A stretch of 64,000 nt of DNA, taken from assembly GCA_947095585.1 (NCBI GenBank), contig OX352763.1, positions 108,045,908-108,109,907 on the forward strand, read 5' to 3'. Below, one piece after another: positions 11,500 to 22,882 of this stretch. Source of the DNA: Nephrocerus scutellatus. Taxonomy: Eukaryota; Arthropoda; Insecta; Diptera; Pipunculidae. Each line of letters begins with the position of its first letter. Position 1 is the first letter of the stretch. A program made the translations under genes and the position numbers. Under the pieces are notes generated by a model that was not told the origin of the DNA, did not search any database, and worked only from the letters and a program-made list of their open reading frames with translations.

Positions 11500-13040
11500 A
11501 ACTAAATCAATCCTGGTGACAAACGGTGATGATGACGCAATTATAGACAGTCATGTCCTTAGCCTCTCGCATCACAACTCCTATCTTGTGCGTCCACGCC
11601 GCGTCACTGGAAACTCGGTCAAATCAAGTGAACGATTTTGGTACCCAATCCGATTTGTATTAGCTTGGGTCGGGGCTAAATAAGAAGGGGACTTGCTTTG
11701 GTCGGCGGCGTTTCATGTCTACCTAGGTTGCGGTTGGCCAATTACCACTCAACTGAATTAATTGTTTTTTGGAACTAATACAAACCTCAGATACATATCG
11801 AATTTATCAACAATGACCTTTGAACAACGGAAAAGGACACGTTTTGGAACTTGGAACATACGCACGCTCGTCAAGACAACAACGCTTGCACAATTAACAA
11901 AAGAATTTCGTAAATACCATCTAGAGATACTTCGTCTTAGTGAGGTGAGAGATAGCCTGGAATAGGGGAAAAACGAACATCTACCGGCGAGTTTTGAATT
12001 TTTTTCTGGTAATCCTGTAGAAGAACACCATGCGAATGGAGTAGGCAGCGAGAAGATCGTAACAAGACTGGCAAGCGATATCCGATAGAATTATTATTGC
12101 AAGATTTAAATCTACTGTTCGACAGGTCGTGTTTTTTCAAGTTTACACACCAACGGAACAAGCCACCTCTGAAGAAAAAAACACGTTTTACTTGCATCTA
12201 AATAATTCATTAGATCAACTGCGGAAGAGTGACATCGTTATTTTGTTGGGCGACCTTAACGCAAAAGTAGGCAGCGACAACAGTGATTGGGAACATGTCA
12301 TGGGAAATAATGGCCTAAGTTCTATGAATGACAACGGAGAAAGGTTTGCTGATCTATTTTCTGATCGCAACCTAATCATTGGAGGTACAATTTTTCCCCA
12401 CAAAAACATCCACAAAGCCACATGGACCTCTCCTGATCCTATAAGCCGCCAGTGGCGAGCATCGTTGCTGGACGTTAGAACCCGAAGAGCAGCCGACGTC
12501 TACAGCGACCACCAACTTGTGGTTGGCAGTGTGTGATTGAAGCTCACGCTCCGCTCAACCACATGAAGTCAAACAACGAGAAAGCCACCCGTAGCACCAC
12601 TAAAAGACTCAGATGTAAAACTGCAATATATATCCCGCATACAACAGTCACTCTCTGAGATAAAGTCCAAAACCCTAGAGTCTAAATGGAAGAAAACAGT
12701 AAATGCGTATACGGAAGCAGCCGCAACCATTTTAGCTAATCCCGACAAAAATAGAAAGGAATGAATATCAGAAAGCACATGGAACGACAAACGAGCATGG
12801 CTAAGCGACATCGCAACACAAGCACCGCAAGCCGCTGATAGTAGACAATACAGTACAGTATACCAACTCGCTCGTAAGCTCGCCAACAAGAAACGCCACA
12901 TCAACTACCCTGTTAAGGCAATAGACGGCTCCTTGATCCTTATGGAAGAACAACAATTAACCCGCTGTACAGAACATTTTAAGAATGTTTTGAATTGCAC
13001 TTCGCCATCAACCCACATATGCACCCTAATAGGCTAAATT
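11500..13040 (+). mobile_element. RTE-like retrotransposon (RTE-C), 5' endonuclease part only
   Basis: From 11.81 kb the plus strand encodes RTRFGTWNIRTLVKTTTLAQ, then SEVRDS, the start of an apurinic-type endonuclease. After a frameshift near 12.0-12.1 kb it continues with [59 protein letters not shown] and YSDHQLVVGSV. A linker-like region (LARKLANKKRHINYP, LTRCTEHFKNVLNC) runs to about 13.0 kb. No RT domain follows. Non-LTR copies are normally truncated at the 5' end, so loss of the 3' part points to deletion or recombination. Confidence 0.8.
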
Positions 13041-16000
13041 CTCCATCCTATGTGGACTCAGGAAAACGCTATATTTAAGAACATATGGTAGCAGTACACT
13101 ATACATATATCTGTACCATATTTACGTTATTTTTTGCTTGTAATAATATAATTCCCGGATGGTTAAAAGAAATAAGAGACGATATTGGACGGAAATATCT
13201 AAGTAAGCCAGAAGAGTATTCTGCTTTATGTAGGAAAGTCTTCTGGTAGGCTCCGGCTAACCACCGTTCATTACGAATTTTTGTAGATTACTAAGTACCA
13301 CCGTTCTGACTACGTGGCGCCGCATCATCTGCCGGTCCACCTATTTATACACCGTGTCCTTCCGAACAAATACGCCCCTTTCTGAATTCATTTTGAACAA
13401 ACCCTTAATATTTTATGCAGAGTAGCAAATAGCACCTTTTTGACTACGTGGTATTCTGCTTGCTGTCTCTTGTTGTTCGTGTTCCATTCGAATATATAAA
13501 GTACTCCACTCTCCACTGTTGGTGGCCGAAGTAGTGCAACCGTGACTACGTTGCGCCTATTCACTATACAGCAGCAACCTTTTTAGTTGTAGCCTAACAA
13601 ACATTACCGTTTTGACTACGCAATATGTGTTAGCTACCCCGAGCTGGAGAAAGAAACCTGGCTGACCGGCGAGCGTCATCCGAGCGATCTACGCGTTAAA
13701 ATGAAACCACGCAATATGCAACAGACAACACGCAACAATAAAACTAATATGCAAATGCAGCTAGAAAGCTTGAATTTCAATAAACAACCATTTCATGTGT
13801 ATTCAGGTAATCGCACGATGGTGTGTTTGCGAGCACGTTGACGTCTGGTCCAGCGAATAAGTGATCGGGAATGAGGACACACATTTAGAACGCAAGATCA
13901 ACATGCTATGCGACCGACCAACACCGGATCGCGATGCTTGTTCAATTAGGTCATAGCCTTCAGCTGTCGAGGTTCTGTCACTGGTTTTTACGTTCCTCTT
14001 CTGTTATAATTCTCAAGCGGTTTCTAATCCGATCCTTTTTAAAAACTTTTATTTAACTTGACTTTGTCTGTTCGTCAGTTTTATCGACTTTTTTGAGCTT
14101 CTTTTTGCGCGACCTAGAGAACTGAAATTCTGTGAGCAGTTCACTATCTTGTGCCATTTCTGAGAGGCTTCCACAAGCGCGGCTAAGACCACCACTCTAT
14201 CTACCTACCTATTTCATTTCCATAGCTTTTATCTGCTTTTCTTGACTTTCTGAGATCATCCAATTTTCTCCTCCCTGAACTAATACGCTCATTTATAAGC
14301 TCATTTAATGGATTACCAAAATACCGTCAAACTTTTGAGTGCTTAAAAAATTCAAAAGCATGTTCTTTAGAATGTTACTTTTTGTATTACATACCGACTG
14401 TAGGGTATCGTACAAAGGTTTTGCTTGAATTGCCATAGCTCACATTTAGGCAACCCGACTTTATTGGAAACAAATTACTTTCGTGGTATTTGCATTTAGG
14501 CGAAATGTTTTCCACCATTCTGCACCGCATCATTCAGATATCGCGGAAACTGTTGGTCAGTTGTTTGGCGGTTTTCCCAACAAAAGCGGCAACTGGCAAC
14601 TGCCGGCTAGAAATTGTCCAAATAATTAAAATAACGGTTATGTGGTTGGAGGTGGCGTTGATTTGCTTTTACGACGTGAATATAAAACACAATCTGTATC
14701 ATGCAGATACTTTGGGGCTCTTCGCTTGGTTTATTTGGAAACATTTTTGTATATGCAAGTCACGAATGACGCTATGAAATAATTTTTATTTACAGTCATT
14801 AGGACATTCCGAATAAATAAACTAATTAAGTTAAGATACAGAGATTTTGTTAACAGTTCGTGGGAAAAACATTTTACAGGATTTTCTTTTTATTATTGAA
14901 ATGTCAATTACTTCAATAGCAGGAGCCCAGTACGGGATCCTGGTTATGGAGCCAATTATGATGATGACTTACCTCAAAGCATTTTATTATTTATGTTATT
15001 ATGTTATTTGTTAGACAAACAATTTCAGTTTAACTTAAAATTCCAATCAAGAAAATAAAAGAAAAACAATCCTTGTTAACGATACGAATACGAGATAAGA
15101 TGAGTCCTTAAATGAACTTACGGATTTTTGTCACAGGTCATTGTGCTGAAGATATTACTTGAACCACTCGTACACTGGAAGAGCGCTTCGACTGTAAAAA
15201 AACGCTCAGTCAATCTTAATGTTTCCCTTAGTAATTCATTCATGCACGCTGCGTTTTTTTTTCGAGTCTGTGCGCTCGCGTTAGAAAAGTTACAAAAAAT
15301 AATCAAATTGTTCATTATCATCATTAATCTCCATTAGCAAGTGCTGCGTTTTGCACTTCTCGTCCTGCTTTCGATGGAAACTGCTGATGAATTGTCTGCG
15401 TTCTTCTGACAAGGACGAAATTAAATTGAAAATATAAAATGCTTCCAGAGGAACGTTGTAGGGTTCTCGGCAGTCCTTTTTGCGCCACGCCACGACATCA
15501 CCAAAAAATAAGCGAATTTATGTGATATCATTACACGCTTTATTACCACCGTCAAATTGGGGTGGTACATTCGGCTGTCTCCGCCTTGAGAATTCATGGA
15601 AAATAAAAATAAAACTTCAACTTTCCCAGCTCATTGATGCTTTACTTTCAGTGAATTGAAGAGAACAACAAAATCTTTCCTGTTGCCCGTTTTCGTTGAG
15701 GTAATTGATTGGTCGAGGCGGGTCAGGTTCTTGGTACTTTATAGCAATTTAAAATATAATCAGCATAGGGACACAGAAAGAAGGTTCAAGTTCCTTCGTA
15801 ATTTTTTTTAACTTTACCTGACAGATCGATTGATTTCCATCCAACAAAAATTCTGAACAGAACTGGGAAAGTGGAAGAAGAAATCTTCCTCTGATAGATT
15901 GACATAATTTATAATTTTCATTTGTCTCTTTCGTCAATTAGAAGAAGGAATAATTGAAAAGAAAACGAGTGAGTGAGAGAGAGAGAGAGAGTGAGTGAGA

Positions 16001-16430
16001 TTGAGAGGAAGGGGAGGAAGAAGAAAGACCAGTATTTTCTAGTTTGCAATAGGAAATGGATTAGAAGATGCAACATTGGTCCCTCAAAGAAAGTAGTGGA
16101 GCACGAATTTGAAGTCGTAGAAAAAAAAGTTCACATGGTTACTTAAAGCCAAGAAACCTCTCTTACAGTCTGATAGGACTCCCCTAACTTCTCCTCTCAC
16201 TCCTCCTCGTCCTAGAGAAAAGTGGGTAATTGAGGAACGACAGTTTTGGTGAATCTCTATTTTTAATCAGCAATCATATCTATGTTATCTTTCGAGAAAA
16301 ACGCAACTTCGTAGGATCCAGTGGAAATGATACCTAAAACTTGAATTATTAAAATGTGAAAATTAAAACAGGAATCATGTATCGCACTGTACAAACTGGT
16401 ATATAAGAATAATCATTGTATTCCCGAGTA
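13041..16430. other. Largely unassigned; short repeated motifs and a GA tract
   Basis: No gene or transposon domain was recognised. GACTACG-containing segments recur at about 13309, 13443, 13543 and 13615. A purine tract of GA/GAGT repeats lies at about 15968-16020. Overlapping ORFs of 60-95 codons at 14.5-15.5 kb have no recognised similarity, and no splice-consistent coding pattern was found. Confidence 0.4.
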
Positions 16431-16439
16431 TGGTCACCA

Positions 16440-19000
16440 TTTTAAGATAAAGACTCCATGTTCTGCCGTAGAGGCGTCTACTGGCACACAAGTCTCTACT
16501 GTCGCGTTCGATGAGAATTCCAGTTAAGCCGTTTATCAATGATGACACTGAGTTATATAACCTCACTGGAATAATCTAACGTGGTGCCTTTGATGATGAT
16601 AGGTCCAAAATCAGCCAGTCTTCCTTTCGTGAAATGCACTAATACGGTTTTGCAAGGCTTGATGGATAGTTCTTCTCTGTTGCACCATTCTAAGACGTGT
16701 AGTAAAGCACCTTGCATGACACCATCGTTCGGTAATGGCGATGTGATCTGTGGAGATCGACTAGAAGATTGTCAATGACTAGTAACAACAGAAAGGGAGA
16801 AAGCACTCCTTCTTGGGGACATCCCTTAACTGCAGTCACGGACATAGATACTCCTCCCGAGGAGAAAATAATATCTCGACTTTTAAGCATGGTCCTTTTC
16901 CAATGATTGGTCGAGTCTTCGATACCACTGCTACTGATTGGCCTTGCAATATAGTCGTAGCCATTGTTAATGTCGAGGAAAGCACACAGGGCCACTTCCT
17001 TGGACCGAAAAGTGCCATCTTTCTTCTTTATGCGGTAGTGAAGTGCACCTTATGTGCTTTTGCCTTTCCTGTACACAAACTGACTTGAGTGCAGAGGGGT
17101 AGACAATTCTAACCGGCCTCTTATACGAACATCAATAAGTCTCTCCATGGTTTTGAGGTCGAATAATGTTAGACTTATAGGTCTGTATGATTTAGGCTAG
17201 TTGGCGTCGTGACTCAGTGGAAATGCGTACGGCTACTGAGCAGGAGGTTCGTGATTCGAATCCCAGTAACACCAAAAGTATTTTTCACGGTGTTCCACCT
17301 CTCGCGAATGGGTGACAAACGTTCCGAGAGTAATAACTTGTCACAGACAGCTTCTAGATTCGCCGTTCGGATCCGGCCTTAAATTTTAGGTCCCTTCCAT
17401 TTGTCTCCAAAAATGTACATGCACAACACAAACGGTTGCGAAAAGCTAGGCCTTGCGGACCGTGCGGTCTGTCGCGCCGAATATTGTTATTATTATGATT
17501 TGGGCAGCTAACTATGCCTATTGCCTGGTTTGGGGATAAATATCACATTTATCTGTCTCCAGATAGTAGGAATATACCCCCTCTAAATAAAAGCAATCAT
17601 ACCCGGTAGGATGAGATCGGCTGCCTTCTGTACAAGCGTTGGAAATATCGCATCACCGCCGAGAGCTTTGAAAAGTTTAAAAGAGCCTCCTTTTTTTTTT
17701 TTTAAACCTACACACTTTGTCTGATCCTTAACTAATGCTTTATGGATTCGTGCAGCTACTATGTCATTTCGACAATGTTTTAGCAGCATTTCCTCCATTT
17801 GGCACGTTTGGATCGTCTTATTTCAGAGCCCTTACAGAGTGAATCTATATTCGTCCCAACACTTCATGCGTTTAGCAGAGTTGAAGACTTTTCTGACTCT
17901 TTCTTCCTAAGCTTAGCCAGCTGGTCGTTCCACCAGGGAATCTTTCGTCTTCGTTTTAGGAACACAGCTGTCATGATAGGAAGAGAGCAACACATCATTA
18001 AGCTGATATGCTGCCTCATTTAAATTCATCTATGTCCCTTGTGGACTTAATAGATGTGAAAAGCATATCTTCTTGAGACAAGACTGGTCCCCGATACAGA
18101 TTTCAGTCCGTGGACTTTGGATCATATCTATAAAAAGCATGTGCCAGTTTGCCAGGAAGGTTAAACCTGATGTGTTGATGGTCTGACAGCGAGAGGCTTC
18201 GTCGGACACATGCCAGTTTTCAACAAAGTTAGAGATAAATCGACTGGCGAGAGTGGGGTCAAGTAGCTCTTCGCGAATCGCATATATGAAGGTAGGTTTG
18301 AATCCTTTATTTAGTATATCTACAATACTACTAATAAGATGTTCTAAAAGACACTCACCCCTTCTATTGATGTCGCTGCTACCCCAGACCTCAGGATGTG
18401 CATTTGAATCACATCGTATGAAGGTTTCCTTTAAGGCAGTGCTCTATCAGCACCTGGATCTTTAATGGCGGAATGATGTCGTCGTCACCGGTGAAAATTG
18501 GTGAAGCACACATGATTTTCTGTGTTCCCCTCTGGGTCGGAACTTCAATCAGCAGGGCCATCAGGTCTTTCGTTATGAATGATCAGATCAACTTACTATT
18601 ACCATTCCGTAGACCTTTTATTATCTGTCCGCTAATAACCTAACGCTCTTGGATGAGACCAAGGGTTATATATTCCTCGGCGAACCGCTTGCTGAGGGTA
18701 GCAGATGCGCCTTTCGCGTAATGTAGGTTCGTCTGTAACACACTGATGAAGTCCTCCCTGTATGCTGAAGTTTGAGCGGCGGCTTTGGCAATAGCAAGAG
18801 TACTGTCTCTATCCTTGGCCATGCGTTAAGCATGTCTAGGTCGCCTTTTCTTTAGCGAGTTCAATTTAATGAATCCACCTCGGTTTTGCTGAATCAGTAG
18901 CCCATCTAATGCATTCCCAATAGAAGAGCATTCGGATTTCTCCGAGATGACGCTACATACATCAACGATTGTGGATGTATTAGAATCAGAAGTAGCTGGT
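16440..19000 (-). mobile_element. RNase H-bearing (I/LOA-like) retrotransposon, copy 2, EN and RT
   Basis: Minus strand: endonuclease block near 18.1-18.42 kb (FIRCDSNAHPEVWGSSDINR, then NWHVSDEASRC); linker near 17.6-18.0 kb with SKLKK-type basic sequence (ARIHKALVKDQTKCVGLKKK); RT near 16.7-17.2 kb (YRPISLTLFDLKTMERLID, then GCPQEGVLSPFLLLLVIDNL); and thumb near 16.45 kb (ASRRLYGRTWSL). It is the same family as the copy at 6.4-8.5 kb but keeps the endonuclease. It is interrupted by a SINE at 17198-17493 and by many stops. Confidence 0.85.
17198..17493 (+). mobile_element. tRNA-derived SINE (family 1), with 12-bp target duplication
   Basis: The head carries a pol III A box (GTGACTCAGTGGAAATGCG) and a B box (GGTTCGTGATTCGAATCCC). 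A tRNA-unrelated body follows, with a TTATTAT tail. TATGATTTAGGC (17186-17197) and TATGATTTGGGC (17494-17505) flank it as a target duplication differing at one base. The uninterrupted sister sequence at 8.27 kb (TATGATTTAGGC followed by GGGGATAAATATCAC) shows the empty site. A second copy is at 54.95-55.26 kb. Confidence 0.9.
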
Positions 19001-19139
19001 TCCAAGTCCTCAGTTCTGACGCACTCGCACTTGAGTTACAGATAGGGCCCGTTCTACTTTGGATTAGGAATAGCTTTTATTGAGGATAGGAAAAATCCGT
19101 TGCTTCTAACCCTCCTCCTCTACCCGGGATTGGGAAAGG

Positions 19140-19365
19140 CATGTTACCATCGTAACAGGGAGGAGTTAAACATCATTATTAGGGAGTACTGTTTCGACAG
19201 GTTATTTAAGCTAGAAATATTAAACCGAGCAAACTGGTCTAATGGGGTCCGGCACTGGAAGCTAGAGGTCTGATCTGGTTCACAGATAGATCGGAGATGG
19301 AATCTGGAGTTGGAGCTGGTGTCTTTGGACCCAAAACCAAGGTCTTCGTTTGTGCGTAGCATTGC
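19140..19365 (+). mobile_element. RNase H fragment of I/LOA-like family, opposite orientation
   Basis: The plus strand reads IWFTDRSEMESGVGAGVFGP then KTKVFV, corresponding to the start of the RNase H domain in the 21.3-kb copy (ESGVEAGVYGPNTKVSI). The preceding bases match the same family near the RNase H start. It ends abruptly near 19.36 kb. Confidence 0.7.
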
Positions 19366-19439
19366 ATTTTTGCGATTTTTGAGCTAAACCTCGACGTCAT
19401 AAATCTCGATGAAATCGATTCCCATGAAATAAGACTTTT

Positions 19440-19690
19440 GTTTGCCCACACCATTTAGTTCGGACCTCTGCCTGTCTTCTATTTACCAAAGTACAATATT
19501 CTCATCAGTCCCGATTCTGCGCTATATTCAGCCTTTCCTCTCCATTTGATTTCACTCAATACCAGAATTGTGATGATAAGTCGAAGCATTTCACGATCTA
19601 CTTATTCATACCTTCCAGGTGCGTAAAGGGAACAAACGTTCAATGCTCCAGTCTTCGTTCGGGTTTTATAGCTATATAAGTACCTTTAGT
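19440..19690 (-). mobile_element. RTE-like endonuclease N-terminus fragment
   Basis: The minus strand reads TKTGALNVCSLYAPGRYE, then ITILVLSEIKWRGKAEY and a degraded LYFGK segment. This is the beginning of an RTE-type endonuclease (compare [13 protein letters not shown] and [10 protein letters not shown] in RTE-B). It belongs to neither RTE-A nor RTE-B closely. From about 19.7 to 20.19 kb nothing is recognised. Confidence 0.55.
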
Positions 19691-20189
19691 TGAATCTGAA
19701 GGATTTCTGGATCTTGTTACTGATTCATTGTTATTTAAGACGTATCGACGTGACGTACCCCCAAATCCGATGTGCGGTTTACTACGGCCGATAAAACCAT
19801 AGAAGGATTCACCATATTATGGCTACCTCCTGGGAACTCAATACCCTTTGCTGTCATTTCCCATGTAAAATATTTCTCGCTTCGCCATTGGAGTCTTCAA
19901 GGATGTGATTAACAACCCCACAAGCCTCAGATCGATAGGCACACCAGCCGTTTGGATGATCGAACATATACCAAAAATAAGGCCGCCCACTATGGGAAGA
20001 ACAGACACCTTATGTAGCTGCCAAATATGAGCGCCAATTCCTGCCACCACACTTTCATTAAAAACGACAATATTCTCTTCAGTCCGTACATTCCTTCAAC
20101 GTGTTTAGATAGTATGTGGTACGAAATCTATCTACAGCTCGACGGATGTAATGTGGGACCTTGTGGTCAGAGATAAACCTTTTTTCATT

Positions 20190-20410
20190 TTATGTGGATC
20201 AAATGAACACATAGTTCACACGAACGCAGAGGATCCGACTCGAAAAGACTTTTTTGGAAGAATTTGTGGGACACGACAGGGTGATCGACCAAGCCTCTAC
20301 GCTGGAAGGATGGCGTAGACAAGGACGGCCTGTGTTTACGAACGCCAAACTGGCTACCTTTGGATCAAAATCTGAAAATCTGGACCTGTAACGTGACCAG
20401 TACCAGACGC
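20190..20410 (+). mobile_element. RTE-A 3' fragment
   Basis: The sequence matches 47.91-48.1 kb: GAGGATCC..CTCG, then GGGACACGACAG, then GCTGGAAGGATGGCGTAGAC. It is strongly truncated, with no RT catalytic region. A 16-nt T tract near 20.47 kb follows. Confidence 0.75.
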
Positions 20411-20554
20411 TGATTACAGACAAACATTATATGATGATCATAAAATTGTAATTTCACAAAACAGAACGTTTTTTTTTTTTTTTTGGGGGAACCCTAGTCC
20501 AAGTGACTGACACCGCGACCTGAAAGATCTATTGTATCAATAGGGCATTAGTTG

Positions 20555-21655
20555 TCTAAAAAAATAATACAACCTTCCTAATAAAGGCTAATATGTCCTT
20601 AGTAGCAGAGTTTTTCAACTCCGCTGTTGAGCACATTTCCTTATGGAATATGCGTTTCCTTAACCAAATAAGTGCTGGGCAATCGCAGAGAACATGTTCG
20701 GATGACTCCTCATCCTCCGCACAGAATCTGCATTCTGTTAGAGAGCCCACACCTATTTTGCTAAGATTGTATCTAAGGCCACAGTGGCCAGTTAGAAAAC
20801 CTACTATTTTCCTAATGCTACCTTTATCAAGAATATGAATAGGGTCTGATCAGTTGTTTGGATTGCCTTAGCCCTGGGGTATTAATCCAATGTGCCAGGC
20901 GAAGTTCGCCCTCCCAACAGTTTAACACCTTTGTGGCGGCACACCAGTTGACGCTACAAAAAGGTTCAGGTTCTATGAGTGCAGTTTCTGAGCCAGCTCT
21001 AGCTAGTTCATCTGCGGTTTCGTTGCCTGCGATACCTCTATGACCTGGTACCCAACTGAGCTTAACCCTGTTGTGTCTGGCCAGAGATTGCAATGCTTCG
21101 TAGCAGCTTTTTACTGTTAAAGAGTCCATTAAGTTGGACGACAGCGCTTTAATTGCTGCCTGGCTGTCTGAGTAAATATATATTCTAGCGCCTTTAACGC
21201 CTTTGATAAGGTTTAACCTGGCACAGATCTCAATGGCATGGAGTTCGGCTTGGAAGACCGTTGGACTGTCTCCCATTGGTATCGAGACCTTTGTATTAGG
21301 TCCGTAGACACCGGCTTCAACTCCAGATTCCATCTTTGATCCATCAGTGAACCAAACCAGACCATTAGTGTCTAGTATCGGAGCACCATTTGACCAGCTT
21401 GCGCGGTCTGAGATCTCTACTTAAAATAACCTTCCGAAACAGTACTCCCTGACCATAACGTCCGGTATTGTGAAGAACATGTCTCTTTGGGGAATTGAGT
21501 TGAGAATACTCAGGTGTCCCACAAGGTCGCCTGGTTTATACTTAAATTCTAGTTGCAGCTTAATAGCGCATCTAGCGGCCGTCTTCCTGATGAATACCTG
21601 AAGGGGCGAAAGACCTACGATAGCTTTTAATGCTGTCGTTGGGCAGGTGCGCATA
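20555..21655 (-). mobile_element. RNase H-bearing (I/LOA-like) retrotransposon, copy 3, 3' half
   Basis: The minus strand contains the best-preserved RNase H of this family (20.83-21.33 kb): ESGVEAGVYGPNTKVSIPMG, then QAELHAIEICARL, YSDSQAAIKAL and LSWVPGHRGIAGNETADELA, covering the catalytic E, D and the WVPGH motif. A C-terminal zinc finger CRFCAEDEESSEHVLCDCP at 20.68-20.74 kb and LRKRIFHKEM follow. The RT is reduced to its C-terminal end (21.42-21.65 kb: MRTCPTTALKAIVGLSPLQV, the pre-RNase H helix). Confidence 0.9.
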
Positions 21656-22880
21656 GCACCTGTAACAGAACGTTACACAAATCTTACTATTCCCTCGCAG
21701 TCCACTTTATGAACTCAACAAAATCGAGATGATGTACTGGCGAATGTGTCCTTAATTAGTTTCAAAACTTGAAAAATGCTCCGGCAATACGTGAGCTGTT
21801 CGTTCCCCTACTGTTTGTTTATTATCTTGCAAATGGGTCGGAAGCATGACTTCGTTCCACGTGCTTGGACAGATGTGTTCTTTGTAATTGTTTGGCGCTA
21901 AAGTCTCATATACTTTCTTCCGACCTTTATTTGCATGTTCTACAATATGACAATGTGCAGATTACAATTGCCCTGCTCTTTCATTTCAAATGCACACAGT
22001 AAACTTAAAGTTGTCCTTCTATTTTGTATGCATGTTGCCTTTCATCAGTATGTAAATGACTGAAGTGCACACACATACACGCCACCATGAAGGCACTTTC
22101 CTCAGTTGGAATAGAAGCATATAGCTCGCAGTCAAAGCTCCTTTCCTTATTTCAATATCCTCGTACGGACGTATGTAATTGCAACTTTATGTGCTATGTT
22201 CCATATAATGAACTAAATCCTTTTTCTTGTTGAAATTGTAGCGAGTCATAAACAAGTCGATTAACAGTGCAGTAATGCACTTCAAATAGAGATGTCCTGC
22301 ACCTTGCATACGACGGTACGGTACACATCATAATGGCATCCATTTCGGAATTTAATTAAAATTTACAAGGATTATCGTCATCCATTTACTGCGTTAGCTT
22401 GCGATAAAGTGTCAATGTTATATTAAGCATAGTGACTCCTTGCTACGGGTTATCTAGCCGTCGTCGTATGCACGTTAATGATTGAAACTATTATACATAT
22501 ATACAGGAACTCCGGGATAGCGTGTCACAATCAAATCTGAATTGGAAATTCAATTTCCACCTGTCCAACATTGCAATGCAATATTCGGTTCGGTTGATGG
22601 TACGCAGATATCAAATTGCTTGGAAACATGCCTTAATAGATGAGATACAATAACGGATATTAAGTTGCTGGATAAGTTGTTTACTGTGAATCAATTGTGG
22701 ACCATTTTAAATTTGCAACTTTTTATTTTGCTAAGTGGATTACTGATATGACGAGCTCTTGTCAAAGTAACTGAGGTTTTACAAATTAGCGCACAGCAAA
22801 CGTGAACGCTCGGTATTGCAATGGCTTGGGACAGAAGTAGATCCAAAATACAATTTAAGTTGCTATAGTACCAACAGGCG
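21656..22880. other. No recognised gene or element
   Basis: AT-rich sequence between an I/LOA-like copy and an RTE-A copy. No coding domain, terminal repeat or tRNA-like box was found. Confidence 0.4.
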
Positions 22881-22882
22881 GT

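Noticed and set aside
17198..17275. Possible functional tRNA gene
   Set aside because: The sequence continues into a body shared with 55 kb and is bounded by a target duplication, so it is a SINE head.
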